52,098 bases of DNA from Clostridia bacterium (GCA_017623455.1 JAGAPA010000089.1:1-52098); one strand, 5' to 3'. Shown: positions 10,201-18,366, counted from the first letter of the stretch. The notes: generated from the letters alone by a model not told the origin. Made by a program: numbers and translations.

Positions 10201-10606
10201 CGTGGATTACGATACTTACGTCCCCGAAACTCTCGTTGCGGAGGGTGAATGGAGATTAAGACTGTATTCCAAGATTGCCGCGGTGGACGACGTAAAGTCA
10301 AGAGAAAGCCTGATAGGCGAGATTAAAGACATATACGGCGACGTGCCCGATCCCGTCAAGAACCTCATTGACGTGGCGCTAATAAAAAATCTTGCCGCTA
10401 TGATAAGAGCATGCTCGGTAACGGTAAAAAAGACGGAGCGAAAGATATATTTTGAGCATATTTCCGACCTTACCAATGCGGTGAATGCGGAGGCAACGGC
10501 GCACGAGGGAACGTTGGTTCTCGATCAAAAACCGTATCTTAAATTCCGTTCTAACAAGGCAATGGTGAGATTTTTGCTCTCTTGTCGCAAATTTTACACA
10601 AATTAA
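7238..10606 (+). CDS. mfd: Transcription-repair coupling factor Mfd
   Basis: An ATP-driven translocase that removes RNA polymerase stalled at DNA lesions and recruits UvrA. The 1,122 residues follow the standard order: an N-terminal UvrB-like module, an RNA polymerase interaction domain (GEYVVHDTHGIGKCEG near 469), a superfamily 2 helicase core with Walker A GDVGYGKTE at about 616-624 and DEEQ at 717-720, helicase motifs TLSATPIPRTL and QLKGRVGRSD, and the C-terminal TRCF domain. The start is three bases after the pth stop; the ribosome site is weak (AAGGG), which points to coupled translation. Length is near the usual 1,150. Confidence 0.97.
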   Translation: MSELTQQLKESSVLKKAGADYRDRKNISVFGVHPFVKQMLVREAKGALIVCNDVRDARTYATALTAMGEKVSFLPDKDDELVFIKNKSGENIRERMKAFYEVLTHKTDYVVATVGSLLALYPDREEYEKRIITLSKNEEHDLYGVVALLASSGYERVSQVTDVGEFSLRGDILDVFPVNTERAIRIEFFGDEIEKIRFFDVDSQLSDAETERVGIAPFAEIFSFPDNLSQTVKDAFSDRLDPESRVRADGIISEVLSSVEGGEIAYFQNWLLPFCKHTDICSFLGFDRVVIDDSKLCYEKLETLYKEHLTRSESMLIRGETSLMHDTSFFAPDKCIDKQKVCFMSFASILSANRFFMPEAVYKVDCKPLPAYHHDFRMLANDLETWIKKDYTIRFCVSGNVRIITQDFLRDRYIPVGKNVFILDLPYEHGCVIESEKLVYVCNFDLSSRAKHKKLSGRKKDVFTAPEVGEYVVHDTHGIGKCEGITKMNVMGANRDYLVISYAGNDKLYVPMENMDSLSRYISSGAPPKLSKIGGAEFKKLKERVKQSVKQLAVDLMSIYSERLNAKGYAYNDDDALLHEFESRFPFDETEDQLTAVEECLKDLKSGKIMDRLLCGDVGYGKTEVALRIAFKVICEGKQVAILAPTTILAKQHYETVKKRMEEFGVNSVRLTRFDSNKDVALAISKLEKGEADIAVGTHKMLSKNVKFKDLGLLILDEEQRFGVSDKEKLKDVKRNVNVLTLSATPIPRTLHMSMVGIRDISILDTPPSVRIPVQTFVTSYNDTLLKDAIMREVGRGGQVFVVYNKVASIDTFTAHLMEMMPNVRFTVAHGQMPERILEDRIDAFVDGKSDVLVSSTIIENGIDMPRANTLFVVDSDRMGLSQLYQLKGRVGRSDRMAYAYFTYDERKQMGDNAYKRLEALASYTDFGSGFKIAMKDMEIRGAGNIMGAEQHGHMEKVGYDTYCTLLKEAIAEIEGVEINKRREVKMSVDYDTYVPETLVAEGEWRLRLYSKIAAVDDVKSRESLIGEIKDIYGDVPDPVKNLIDVALIKNLAAMIRACSVTVKKTERKIYFEHISDLTNAVNAEATAHEGTLVLDQKPYLKFRSNKAMVRFLLSCRKFYTN

Positions 10607-10629
10607 CCCCATAATTTACCGATATTTGT

Positions 10630-10658
10630 TTGCTTTTTTTAATATTTTATTATATAAT
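10630..10658 (+). promoter_or_regulatory. SigA-type promoter of the foldase lipoprotein gene
   Basis: TTGCTT at 10630-10635, a 17-bp spacer and TATAAT at 10653-10658. The leader downstream holds a small hairpin (TCGCTT / AAGCGA) before an AAGGAAA ribosome site. Confidence 0.75.
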
Positions 10659-10725
10659 ATAAGGCAGTGAAATTGCGCTCGCTTGAAAAAGCGACGATTA
10701 CAGAATAAAAGGAAACCGGAAAACA

Positions 10726-12723
10726 ATGAAAAAAATTGTCAGGATTTTAAGTTTAGTTATTGCTCTTGTTGTTGCTTGTACCTGCTTTACGGGTTGTTTT
10801 GTAACCTATGATAAAGAATTGGATTTCAAGCAGGTAGTAGCAAAAATTGATTCGTACACGATAGTAAACCCCGAGGCAAGTGAAGAAGAGATCGCTTCCG
10901 ATCCCTCCAACACCGTAGAAACCAAGGAGTTCAAGTTCTACAAGTACCAGCTTGCAAACTTCATCAACAACTATTACGCATCTTACCTTAATGCGGGTTA
11001 CGACGTTGACTATCTCATCGATTCTATTATGCAGAGCGTTCTTACTCAGCAGATAGTTATCAACACGGCTTACGCGTACAAGCAGTTTGGTCTTATCAGA
11101 TGGTCGCAGTTTGAAGAGGATGAGGTTACGGCGTACAAGTATCAGTCGCTCGATTCGTACTTGGAGCAGATGAAGTCGGTTATTTTGGAAGAGCGCGGTG
11201 AATCTCAGTCAAACGGAAGTATTTCTCCCGAAAAAGAGGACACAGACGCAAGCACCACTTATCCCGTATACGAGGACGATACGATCACAGGTTATGAATC
11301 ATATTCCAAAGATCAGCTCATCAACGAGTGCGTGTACTATCTCCTTCCCAAGACCGCAACGGCAGAAGAGAAGGCAGAATACAAAGAGAAACTTTCCGAG
11401 CTCGTTCCCTACGCGCTTATCAAGCTTCTCAACGACTACTTCAAAACGTCTTCTTATTATGCAGATATGACTTTAGACGAGCTTAAGGCGGAAGCTAACG
11501 AGCTTGCTATCTCAACCGATAACCTTACTGATTATGAAATCATGATGGCTATCGACGATTATTATTATAATGTTAAGAAGTCAAGAGCTTACGAGCTCAG
11601 CGCTATCAAGATTCCCGGTGTTTACGGCGACGACGCAAAGCGCTCGTTGGAAAACAGCGCAATGGACAGAACCCTTACTTATATTAAGGAACAGACCGAT
11701 GCGCTTTCCAACCTTTCCGACGAGGAAAAGGCGCTTATTGACGAGGCTTGGAAGAACGTTAACGAAGTAAAGATGACCAAGGGTATTTCTTATACTTACT
11801 CTGCTATGGCTGAAAGCTATATAATGGAATATCTTGCCGGAAAGTCTTATAGAGAGCAAATTCTCGTAAATCTTTTGGAAGAGTACATCGAATCTCAGAT
11901 TGGTGTTTCCGTAAAAGAGGTTGAGGACAGATATGCAAGCGTGCTTGCTTATCAGCAGGACGCATTCTCTGCAAGTGCCGACGCATATATCGCGGCAGCC
12001 GAAGCAGGCGAAATGATTTTATTCCATCCCCAGACCAACTACTATTTCGTAAAGCACGTTCTTATTCCTTTCTCTACCGATCAGAGCGGATACCTTTCCA
12101 ACTACGAAACCTCCGCAGCAGGTCAGCAGTATGATAACAAAGAGGAATATAGAGCTTACCTTGCAACTCAGATCACCGGCTACGAGCATAGAGATGGCGA
12201 AAATTACGGCGAAGCTCTTAGTGTAGACGAGATCGTTGCTGATATCAGAAAGACTGTTGCAGAAGTTTCCGACGCAGAGAAAGATAAGGTATTTACAAAG
12301 CTTATGTACAAGTATTCTACCGATACAGGTGGATTCTCTCAAAAGTACGGCTACAAAGAGCAGGTAACGTTTGGAGCAGGCGAAAAGTCCGCGTATATGG
12401 AAGAGTTTGCCGAGGCTGCAAAACAGCTCTACGAAAACGGTAAGCTTTACGAGCTTTCCGACGTGGTTATCACCGATTACGGCGTGCATATTCTTATGCT
12501 TACCAGAACTACCGAAAAGGTGGCTGTTGCAGGTCTTTACGACTATGCTTGCGCAAGCGACAACCGTACGGTTTATCAGACCATCGAAGACGAGCTTTAC
12601 AACGCAAAGCTTAACGAGTATTTCACCAAGTGGCAGAACACCGAGATTATTGAAAATTACGAGAAATCGGTAACCACCTACGATGGCAGATTTGCAAATA
12701 TCATAGAGGAAATGGCAAAGTAA
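10726..12723 (+). CDS. PrsA/SurA-like peptidylprolyl isomerase lipoprotein
   Basis: A 665-residue exported lipoprotein with a hydrophobic signal and lipobox ending TCFTGC at residue 23. A long helical N-terminal and middle region resembles the SurA/PrsA chaperone part. The C-terminal third carries a parvulin (PpiC) rotamase domain: YYFVKHVLIPF at its start, TGGFSQKYGY in the middle, and ITDYGVHILMLTRT at the end. Such proteins help secreted proteins fold between membrane and wall. It is larger than classical PrsA (~290 residues), as is common in Clostridia. It follows mfd but has its own promoter. Confidence 0.85.
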   Translation: MKKIVRILSLVIALVVACTCFTGCFVTYDKELDFKQVVAKIDSYTIVNPEASEEEIASDPSNTVETKEFKFYKYQLANFINNYYASYLNAGYDVDYLIDSIMQSVLTQQIVINTAYAYKQFGLIRWSQFEEDEVTAYKYQSLDSYLEQMKSVILEERGESQSNGSISPEKEDTDASTTYPVYEDDTITGYESYSKDQLINECVYYLLPKTATAEEKAEYKEKLSELVPYALIKLLNDYFKTSSYYADMTLDELKAEANELAISTDNLTDYEIMMAIDDYYYNVKKSRAYELSAIKIPGVYGDDAKRSLENSAMDRTLTYIKEQTDALSNLSDEEKALIDEAWKNVNEVKMTKGISYTYSAMAESYIMEYLAGKSYREQILVNLLEEYIESQIGVSVKEVEDRYASVLAYQQDAFSASADAYIAAAEAGEMILFHPQTNYYFVKHVLIPFSTDQSGYLSNYETSAAGQQYDNKEEYRAYLATQITGYEHRDGENYGEALSVDEIVADIRKTVAEVSDAEKDKVFTKLMYKYSTDTGGFSQKYGYKEQVTFGAGEKSAYMEEFAEAAKQLYENGKLYELSDVVITDYGVHILMLTRTTEKVAVAGLYDYACASDNRTVYQTIEDELYNAKLNEYFTKWQNTEIIENYEKSVTTYDGRFANIIEEMAK

Positions 12724-12756
12724 ATTCAATACTGAACGAAACACCCCGCGCACCTA

Positions 12757-13020
12757 TAGCGTGAATGCTCTTAACGGAGCATTCACGCTAATTAAGTTTG
12801 CCCTGCGGGCAAGTGAAGTTATCTTTGATAGTGAAGTTCACTATGTGAGTGAAGTTTCGCCTGACGGCGAAGTGATGGCAAACTTAACTTCACTGTGAGC
12901 TTTAGCGAGCAACCTCACTGTGTATCACACAACTTCACTTTTGCGACAGCAAAAACTTCACTGACAGAAAAAAGAGCAAGCACATAAGGTTTTATCCTTG
13001 CGTGTTTGCTCTTTTTGTTT
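12757..13020. repeat. Compound palindromic element
   Basis: This gene-free stretch is packed with nested inverted repeats. A perfect 14-bp stem spans 12757-12770 and 12777-12790. AAGTTTGCC at 12794 pairs with GGCAAACTT at 12877. Three AGTGAAGTT units on the left face four AACTTCACT-like units on the right, with small hairpins between them (GCCC-TGC-GGGC, TTCGCC-TGAC-GGCGAA). A strong terminator-like hairpin closes it (12969-12979 with 13005-13015, then a T run). It looks like a MITE/REP-type element or a structured RNA. No protein-coding frame is visible. Confidence 0.6.
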
Positions 13021-13048
13021 GTAATAGGGGCTTGGGCTTAGCCCATAA

Positions 13049-13143
13049 AGCATTTGACCAGTCAAATGCGATGCTCGCACTTATAGTTGTTTTTTAAATT
13101 CTCCCCTAAGGATACCACCCTATGTGGCGCAGGGTGCTTTTTT
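13049..13143 (+). terminator. Palindrome and intrinsic terminator
   Basis: A perfect 9-bp hairpin GCATTTGAC-CA-GTCAAATGC at about 13050-13069 is followed by a CACCCT / AGGGTG stem (13116-13121, 13131-13136) and a run of seven T. It ends the 516-bp gene-free region before the hypothetical gene. Confidence 0.6.
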
Positions 13144-13195
13144 GCTAAAAAATACCGTTTGTGACAAAAATCGTCAATACGTTACACATAAAACG

Positions 13196-13204
13196 TGATA
13201 TACT
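13196..13204 (+). promoter_or_regulatory. Possible extended -10 promoter
   Basis: TGATATACT fits an extended -10 element (TGnTATACT); no clear -35 is visible. It lies 35 bp before the ATG of the hypothetical gene, which has an AAAGGCGG ribosome site. Confidence 0.4.
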
Positions 13205-13239
13205 TTCTGTAAAAAATGAAAAATTAAAGGCGGTTTGCT

Positions 13240-14235
13240 ATGTACGTTTTTAGAGAGGAATTGGAGAAAAACATCGGTTTTCCGACAGGTAGCGCGATTG
13301 CGGTGATCGGTGCGGACAAGGAAAGGTTTTACGATCTTAAAAAGTATAAGATTTGCGACAAGATAGACGTTGATACGCGGTTTGCGTTTGTATGCGGAGA
13401 TAAGGATACGGGGCTTAACGCGTACAGACTCACCAATAAAAAAATTCCATTTTGCATTGTTGATGCCCGTCCCGAAAACGTATTTGTAAACGACGTGCTG
13501 TGGAATGCGGACGTGCCGTTCGTTTCAAAGATTGCTCGTCCCGATTTTATGGTAAAGTTAAACGAAGATAAGAAAGCTGATATTGGGTTTTGCGCTCGTT
13601 TGATTTTTGCCGTTGCCGAGAAAATAACCGTGGAGATTTTGTCTTGTGGCTATAGCGATACCGTTTTCCCGCCCAAGTTCGTGTTGTCCGATTTTTTGCA
13701 GGACGGAGAGGGTGTGTTGGAGCTTGCAGATAAGGTTATGGGCAGAGTGGATGGGCTTAAGCAATTCGAAAGCGCTCTAACCTTGCTTAAAGTAAAGGAG
13801 AAATCTGATTTTAATCGAAATGATACTGTCGTTTTGCTTGCTAAATATTTAGCAAAAGTGTATAATTATTTTATAAAGTATCAACCCTCTTCCGTTTTTC
13901 CGCCCGACAATAACGGACGTGAGGAGGCTTTGACCGAATTCTTTGGAGTGCAAAGACCAAACGTGAGGAAAACGCTAACCGAGTTTGAAGTGCGTAAGCG
14001 GTATTATATGATTGCGCAAAACTCAAAGATTCTCACTTCTTTGTGGAATGACGTTTGCGATATCTTGGACGCGCTTTTTCTTAAGCACAGAATGTTTACT
14101 GAGAACAACGGTTTTTGTATCGAGCAGATAAGCGATGATGCAAAGTTTGCTCTTTTTATGGCGCCCGATATACTTGACGGAGAAACTCTTTTGTCGTTTA
14201 TCAAGGATTGCGGGGTGGCAGATAACTTTATATAA
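13240..14235 (+). CDS. Hypothetical protein, possibly a degenerate dehydrogenase fold
   Basis: A 331-residue soluble protein without signal peptide or membrane segments that I do not recognise. The first half has alternating beta-like segments (SAIAVIGADKERF, RFAFVCGDKDT, KKIPFCIVDARPEN), and the second half is mostly helical. The arrangement faintly resembles the two-domain layout of iron-containing alcohol or glycerol-1-phosphate dehydrogenases, but the glycine-rich NAD motif and metal-binding histidines are not evident, so this is a guess. It has its own ribosome site and stands alone, with about 130 bp before the next gene. Confidence 0.6.
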   Translation: MYVFREELEKNIGFPTGSAIAVIGADKERFYDLKKYKICDKIDVDTRFAFVCGDKDTGLNAYRLTNKKIPFCIVDARPENVFVNDVLWNADVPFVSKIARPDFMVKLNEDKKADIGFCARLIFAVAEKITVEILSCGYSDTVFPPKFVLSDFLQDGEGVLELADKVMGRVDGLKQFESALTLLKVKEKSDFNRNDTVVLLAKYLAKVYNYFIKYQPSSVFPPDNNGREEALTEFFGVQRPNVRKTLTEFEVRKRYYMIAQNSKILTSLWNDVCDILDALFLKHRMFTENNGFCIEQISDDAKFALFMAPDILDGETLLSFIKDCGVADNFI

Positions 14236-14369
14236 AGACTTTATCGCAACCGCGTTAAACGGCAAGAAATATATTTGTCAGTTATTGCGTTGCGGTCTTA
14301 AAAAAACGCATACGTATTCTCGTTTTTGAGTAAAACGTAGCTTAAAAATCAATTACGGACGGATAAATT

Positions 14370-15146
14370 ATGGATGCAAGACTAAAGAAAGTAAAGTGTT
14401 TTTTGTTGGATATGGACGGAACCGTTTATCTTGACGGTGTTCCGCTTGAGGGCGCAATAGATGCTGTAGAGCGTATGAAAAAGCAGGGTAGGGTAATATT
14501 TTTGACCAACAACTCTTCTCAGTCCAAGCCCGATTACGTGGAAAAGCTCAACAAAATAGGCTTTAAGGTTAACGAGGATAACGTGTATACTTCGGGTAAT
14601 GCGACCGTTGAGTACCTTAACACTTATTATAAGGGTAAGAAAATATACCTTTTCGGCAACGAGAAGCTTGTAAAAGAGTTTGTGGACGGCGGAGTTTTGC
14701 TCGAGAGAGAAAACCCCGATCTTATCGTTATTGGCTTCCACACTGCTTTTGATTACGACGAGCTTACGCATCTTTGCGATCTTATAAGAGAGGGTGTGCC
14801 TTACATTTGCACACACCCCGATATCAACTGCCCCACCGCGCGAGGCTTCAAGCCGGACGTTGGCGCGTTTATTGCGCTTATCGAAAAGTCTACGGGTGTA
14901 AGCCCCATTCTCATTTGCGGAAAGCCAAACAAGCCTATTGGTGATAGCGTAAAGCGTATGCTTGGGCTTGAGAGTGACGAGATTGCTATGTTTGGCGACA
15001 GACTTTGCACCGATATACAGTTTGCCATAAATAACGGCTTTGTGTCCGTTCTTGTGCTTTCCGGCGAGGCAAAGCTTGAAGATTTACCCGAGTTCGGTCA
15101 GGAGATCGATATTATTCTCCCCTCGATTGCAAAGTGGGACGAATAA
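14370..15146 (+). CDS. HAD-superfamily phosphatase, NagD/PGP type
   Basis: A 258-residue cytoplasmic hydrolase of the haloacid dehalogenase superfamily, subclass IIA. The nucleophile motif is LLDMDGTV with Asp14 and Asp16; motif II is FLTNNSSQS; motif III is the GKPNKPI lysine; and motif IV is GDRLCTDIQ. Family members dephosphorylate sugar or small phosphates such as p-nitrophenyl phosphate, phosphoglycolate or nucleotides; the substrate cannot be told from sequence. Length and motif order match NagD-like proteins. It is a single gene preceded by a weak GGACGGA ribosome site. Confidence 0.92.
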   Translation: MDARLKKVKCFLLDMDGTVYLDGVPLEGAIDAVERMKKQGRVIFLTNNSSQSKPDYVEKLNKIGFKVNEDNVYTSGNATVEYLNTYYKGKKIYLFGNEKLVKEFVDGGVLLERENPDLIVIGFHTAFDYDELTHLCDLIREGVPYICTHPDINCPTARGFKPDVGAFIALIEKSTGVSPILICGKPNKPIGDSVKRMLGLESDEIAMFGDRLCTDIQFAINNGFVSVLVLSGEAKLEDLPEFGQEIDIILPSIAKWDE

Positions 15147-15501
15147 CGGATTTTGCTTTAAGCCGATCGTTAGACGGTAGTACCAATATTGCAACGAGCA
15201 CGGCGCTTTGGGCGACCGAAATCTAATGAAATACGTTTTCAGCCGTTTGGGTTGCCGTATTTAAGCAGAGAGCCGTCACTGTAACGTTTCAGCTCGGTTT
15301 TTGCGCCGTCACGATAAAAATTTTAATCTAATTTTAATGTTAGTCTAATAATATATTTAAAATATCATGATATAATGTGTACAATCCCAAGGTGTCACGT
15401 TGTGTGTTGACAGGCAAAATATGCTTACAAAAATGCTTTATGTGCGTTTTTAAGCACATTCGTCGGACGGATGGCGCGGTGGATATTACGCGCAAAAAAT
15501 A
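15147..15501. other. 355-bp gene-free region, nothing certain
   Basis: No coding frame is convincing. I see a possible weak terminator (GAGC / GCTC with T5 near 15299), a 12-bp perfect palindrome ATATCATGATAT at 15362-15373 overlapping an extended -10 (TGATATAAT), and a TTGACA at about 15408 without a gene after it. A small RNA is possible but I do not recognise one. Confidence 0.35.
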
Positions 15502-16044
15502 TCAGATATTTGGATGTCGGTCTAAAGACTGATAAAGAGCGGATATGGGGTCCGGGGTAAACGAGGAGAGAGCGACGTCGTTGCGTTTTGTAATAAAGCT
15601 TATCAGCTTTGCGATTTTGTCGGCAAGTGCGTAAACCTTTCCCAAACAGCACGAGTGACCGTTAGTTTTCTGAGCGGACGCGATAATGGAATAATCTCCC
15701 GTTCGCGGTAAATCCTTACCGCTGGCAAGTCCGGGTTTTATACCGCCGTTGATTATTCTTATACTGTCTTCATTTTGCGTGGACTCGTACGCGTCTACCG
15801 CAATAATCTTGCCAAATGGGTTAAGCAGTCTTGCTTTATTCATTCTTTCCACAAGATTTACTGCATTAAGGGGCGATAAGAGAGAACCGACCACGGTTGC
15901 TTCTACGTGATATTTGTCTAAAAGCAGTTGTCCAACTATCGGACCAAGACTGTCGCTGATAATCTTTGTGCTTCCAATACATGCAATTATCGGATTTTTG
16001 CCAACGTTGTTTTTCATTGTAATTAGTTGTTGAATATTTATCAT
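15502..16044 (-). CDS. yyaC: Spore protease-like protein YyaC
   Basis: A 180-residue protein of the YyaC/DUF1256 family (PF06866), found in spore formers and related in fold to the GPR germination protease and hydrogenase-maturation proteases. The diagnostic block CIGSTKIISDSLGPIVGQLL is at about residues 22-41, followed by VVGSLLSPLNAVNL, an AVDAYES acidic strand, GGIKPGLASGKDLP and GDYSIIA. YyaC is expressed during sporulation; the molecular role is not settled. The ATG at 16044 has no clear ribosome site; Met10 is an alternative start. It is the only gene on this strand here. Confidence 0.88.
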   Translation of the reverse strand: MINIQQLITMKNNVGKNPIIACIGSTKIISDSLGPIVGQLLLDKYHVEATVVGSLLSPLNAVNLVERMNKARLLNPFGKIIAVDAYESTQNEDSIRIINGGIKPGLASGKDLPRTGDYSIIASAQKTNGHSCCLGKVYALADKIAKLISFITKRNDVALSSFTPDPISALYQSLDRHPNI

Positions 16045-16096
16045 AATTTTATTATTGACTTAAATTGTGCCGTCCAAAACGGTTAAAGGAGTTTTT

Positions 16097-16897
16097 ATGT
16101 TTGTAGATATAGGAATTATTGTGATTTTGCTTATCGGACTTATCGTAGGTATCGTAAGAGGTACGGCTAAATCCATAATCAAGCTTCTAAGCTTGGTTGG
16201 AGGATTGGTTCTTACCTGGTTCCTTGCCCCCTACGTTATGAAGTTCGTGTTTGATATACCGTTGCTGAACAATCTGATAATAGGCGAAAAAATTTCGCTT
16301 AAAGCATTGTTTGCCGACGCTAATATTGCGACGCTTACCGAAAGCTCGTTTATTCTCAAAACGGTTTGTACGCCTTTGCAGGAAAATATCGGCGCTATCC
16401 TTGCCGCTAAAGAGATTACCGCTATAACGGTAGAGCAAATTATGCCTTACGCGCTTGCAGTGTACAGCGCAACCGTGTTCGTGTCTTTCCTCGTTTATCT
16501 TGTAGTGCGCTTGCTTATTATGATTATTGCTGCAATAATCAAGGCGATCTTCATCAAAAACGTACCGGGCGGATTTTCCAGATTTATCGGTGCTATCCTC
16601 GGGCTTGTAAACAGCGTGGTAGCTATTATGTGGATATTCATGCTTACTTCCGCTATAATCGGTATGCCTGCTCTTACCGAACCTATCAGCAGTCAGACAA
16701 ACGGTAGTTTGGGCGTTAGTTGGACTTACGAGTTCTTCCAAGCAGGCTTTAACGAGCATATTCTTACCGATGAGCAAATCGTAAAATACGACTATATTGA
16801 GCACGCTTGCAAAGCGGCGGCATCTCACTATGAGGTGGAGTGGCCCGAACCCGGAACAGGAACAGAGCCCGGAAGCGGAACTGTAACGCCCGAATAA
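16097..16897 (+). CDS. CvpA family membrane protein
   Basis: 266 residues. I chose the ATG at 16097 because AAAGGAG lies 5 bp upstream; an earlier in-frame GTG at 16067 has no ribosome site. The N-terminus VDIGIIVILLIGLIVGIVRG matches the CvpA/colicin V production family, with four hydrophobic segments (about residues 2-25, 26-50, 125-155, 170-200). The C-terminus ends in a Pro-Gly-Thr-Glu-rich tail. The family is poorly defined functionally; members sit in the membrane. It diverges from yyaC. Confidence 0.8.
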   Translation: MFVDIGIIVILLIGLIVGIVRGTAKSIIKLLSLVGGLVLTWFLAPYVMKFVFDIPLLNNLIIGEKISLKALFADANIATLTESSFILKTVCTPLQENIGAILAAKEITAITVEQIMPYALAVYSATVFVSFLVYLVVRLLIMIIAAIIKAIFIKNVPGGFSRFIGAILGLVNSVVAIMWIFMLTSAIIGMPALTEPISSQTNGSLGVSWTYEFFQAGFNEHILTDEQIVKYDYIEHACKAAASHYEVEWPEPGTGTEPGSGTVTPE

Positions 16898-16921
16898 AAA
16901 TTTACATAATAAAAAGCAAAT

Positions 16922-16960
16922 AAAACCGTATTCTCAAAAGTTTGTCGAGGATGCGGTTTT
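16922..16960 (+). terminator. Intrinsic terminator after the CvpA gene
   Basis: A 14-bp stem (16922-16935 with 16947-16960, three G-U pairs) ends in TTTT and is followed by GTTATGTTTTT. Confidence 0.7.
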
Positions 16961-17139
16961 GTTATGTTTTTAAGCGTACGTATGTGCGATTTTCAAACAA
17001 ATTTATACTTTGATGAGCTGTTTTTACGAAAGTGGATTTTTGAAAATCGTGCAAAAAAAGTAAAATCGCGCAATCTTTCTCAAAATTCGGCATATAGATT
17101 GTAGTAGAATGTTTTTCGGAAAATATAACGGAGAAAGAT

Positions 17140-18126
17140 ATGCAGGTTACTAAAAAAACTTTGATACTGACAAGCGCGGACGGTGTGGTTGGAATGGCAA
17201 CTTTAGCGCACGTAAACAATGCGGTAAGTTTTACCGTATCATTGCCGTCTGCGGTTGGTTATAAGGTAGTAATTAGGGGGGCCAGAGAATACGTTGTACA
17301 GACGATAAGTCCGCGCGCAACCTTTCTTTTACCGTATTTTGCGCTCGATAACGTAGGAGTAGCAATTTATGCAGACGGAAAACTTTTTTGTAAAGGCGGA
17401 AAGGATTTTTCCGAGGAGGTGAAAGAGAGTGAAAAGTTCGAGGACAATGCGGAGGACGAGAGTGAGAAGTACGAGGATAAAGAAGAGCAAAAAGAGGAGC
17501 GCGTAACGTACGCGGACGAAGCAGTGGCGGAAGAGAATTATTATCCAAAAGACGTCAAGCTTGTGTGCGAAGACGGTAAAAACAAAGCGGTTTTGCTATC
17601 CGCTCGCATAAACGGGTTTATCGAAAACAGAACTGAAGGGCTTTTTAATTGTAAGATCGAGCGCAAAAAAGAGAAAGAAAAAAGCGAGCCTCGGCGCGTA
17701 TTTGCTTCGGGTTTTACCAAAAAGCCGTTTGATTACGACGAGGTTGCCTCTACCGTATATCCGTTAGAGTCTACGGTGTTTTCTCGTCGTGCGTACTATT
17801 ACGAGCAGATAAAAGACAGAGTTGACGCGCTTTTCGGGATGGGAGTGAGGGAGCGAGAGCTGGAGCGTTTGATGCCCGATACGAGGTGGGTAAGGATAGA
17901 GTATTCCTCGGTTGCGTACTACGTGGTGGGAGTAATTGGCGGAATACGCGGAATGCCCGATTATATATGTTACGGAGTGCCGTCGGAGTTTTCTGACCAA
18001 CCGCCTCTGTTTTTGGGTAAAGACGCAAGGTGGGTTCCCGTAAGCGTCCGTCAGCCGCAGGGCAGAGGGTATTGGTTGCTGTTTCAGTCCGCAAAAAGCG
18101 GTGAGACGGTAAGCGAAGACCGATAA
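17140..18126 (+). CDS. Conserved hypothetical with charged middle region
   Basis: 328 residues that I cannot name. A beta-rich N-terminal part (1-85; TKKTLILTSADGVVGMATL) is followed by a highly acidic stretch rich in E, K and D (about 90-135), then a compact C-terminal part (215-320) with VGVIGGIRGMPDYICYGVPSE, PPLFLGKDARWVPV and GRGYWLLFQSA. Sequences ending in this 'PDYICYGVP ... WLLFQ' pattern recur in Clostridia as unnamed proteins. No signal peptide or membrane segment is visible. GGAGAAAG is a good ribosome site 3 bp upstream of the ATG, and a terminator follows. Confidence 0.7.
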   Translation: MQVTKKTLILTSADGVVGMATLAHVNNAVSFTVSLPSAVGYKVVIRGAREYVVQTISPRATFLLPYFALDNVGVAIYADGKLFCKGGKDFSEEVKESEKFEDNAEDESEKYEDKEEQKEERVTYADEAVAEENYYPKDVKLVCEDGKNKAVLLSARINGFIENRTEGLFNCKIERKKEKEKSEPRRVFASGFTKKPFDYDEVASTVYPLESTVFSRRAYYYEQIKDRVDALFGMGVRERELERLMPDTRWVRIEYSSVAYYVVGVIGGIRGMPDYICYGVPSEFSDQPPLFLGKDARWVPVSVRQPQGRGYWLLFQSAKSGETVSEDR

Positions 18127-18152
18127 CGAATTTCGATAACGCGAATTATTAT

Positions 18153-18192
18153 GAGTAAGCTGTCTATAATTATAGGTAGTTTACTCTTTTTT
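18153..18192 (+). terminator. Intrinsic terminator
   Basis: A 16-bp stem starting GAGTAA and ending TTACTC (some G-U pairs, 2-nt loop) is followed by a T run. It closes the hypothetical gene at 17140-18126. Confidence 0.8.
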
Positions 18193-18248
18193 CTTGCAAA
18201 AAAACAAAAAAATTTTTATATACTATAAAGTATATTAGTATAAATGAG

Positions 18249-18277
18249 TTGACGAAAAGAGTATTTTCGGGTATAAT
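18249..18277 (+). promoter_or_regulatory. SigA-type promoter of the large lipoprotein gene
   Basis: TTGACG at 18249-18254, a 17-bp spacer and a perfect TATAAT at 18272-18277. Confidence 0.85.
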
Positions 18278-18300
18278 AAATAGGATTGATTAAATAAGCC

Positions 18301-18366
18301 TTGTTGCAATTTGCGAGCGGTTTAAGAGCGAAAAGAAATTTCCGATACCGCCGTTTATTGCGACAA
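18301..18366 (+). promoter_or_regulatory. Structured 5' leader
   Basis: Within the ~115-nt leader, TTGTTGCAA (18301-18309) pairs with TTGCGACAA (18358-18366), and GCGGT (18317) pairs with ACCGC (18347). The stem does not cover the ribosome site at 18384. It may stabilise the mRNA or be regulatory; I match no known riboswitch. Confidence 0.45.

Noticed and set aside
15416-15452. A tiny open frame after TTGACA near 15408
   Set aside because: Ten codons, no ribosome site and no -10 box at the proper distance.
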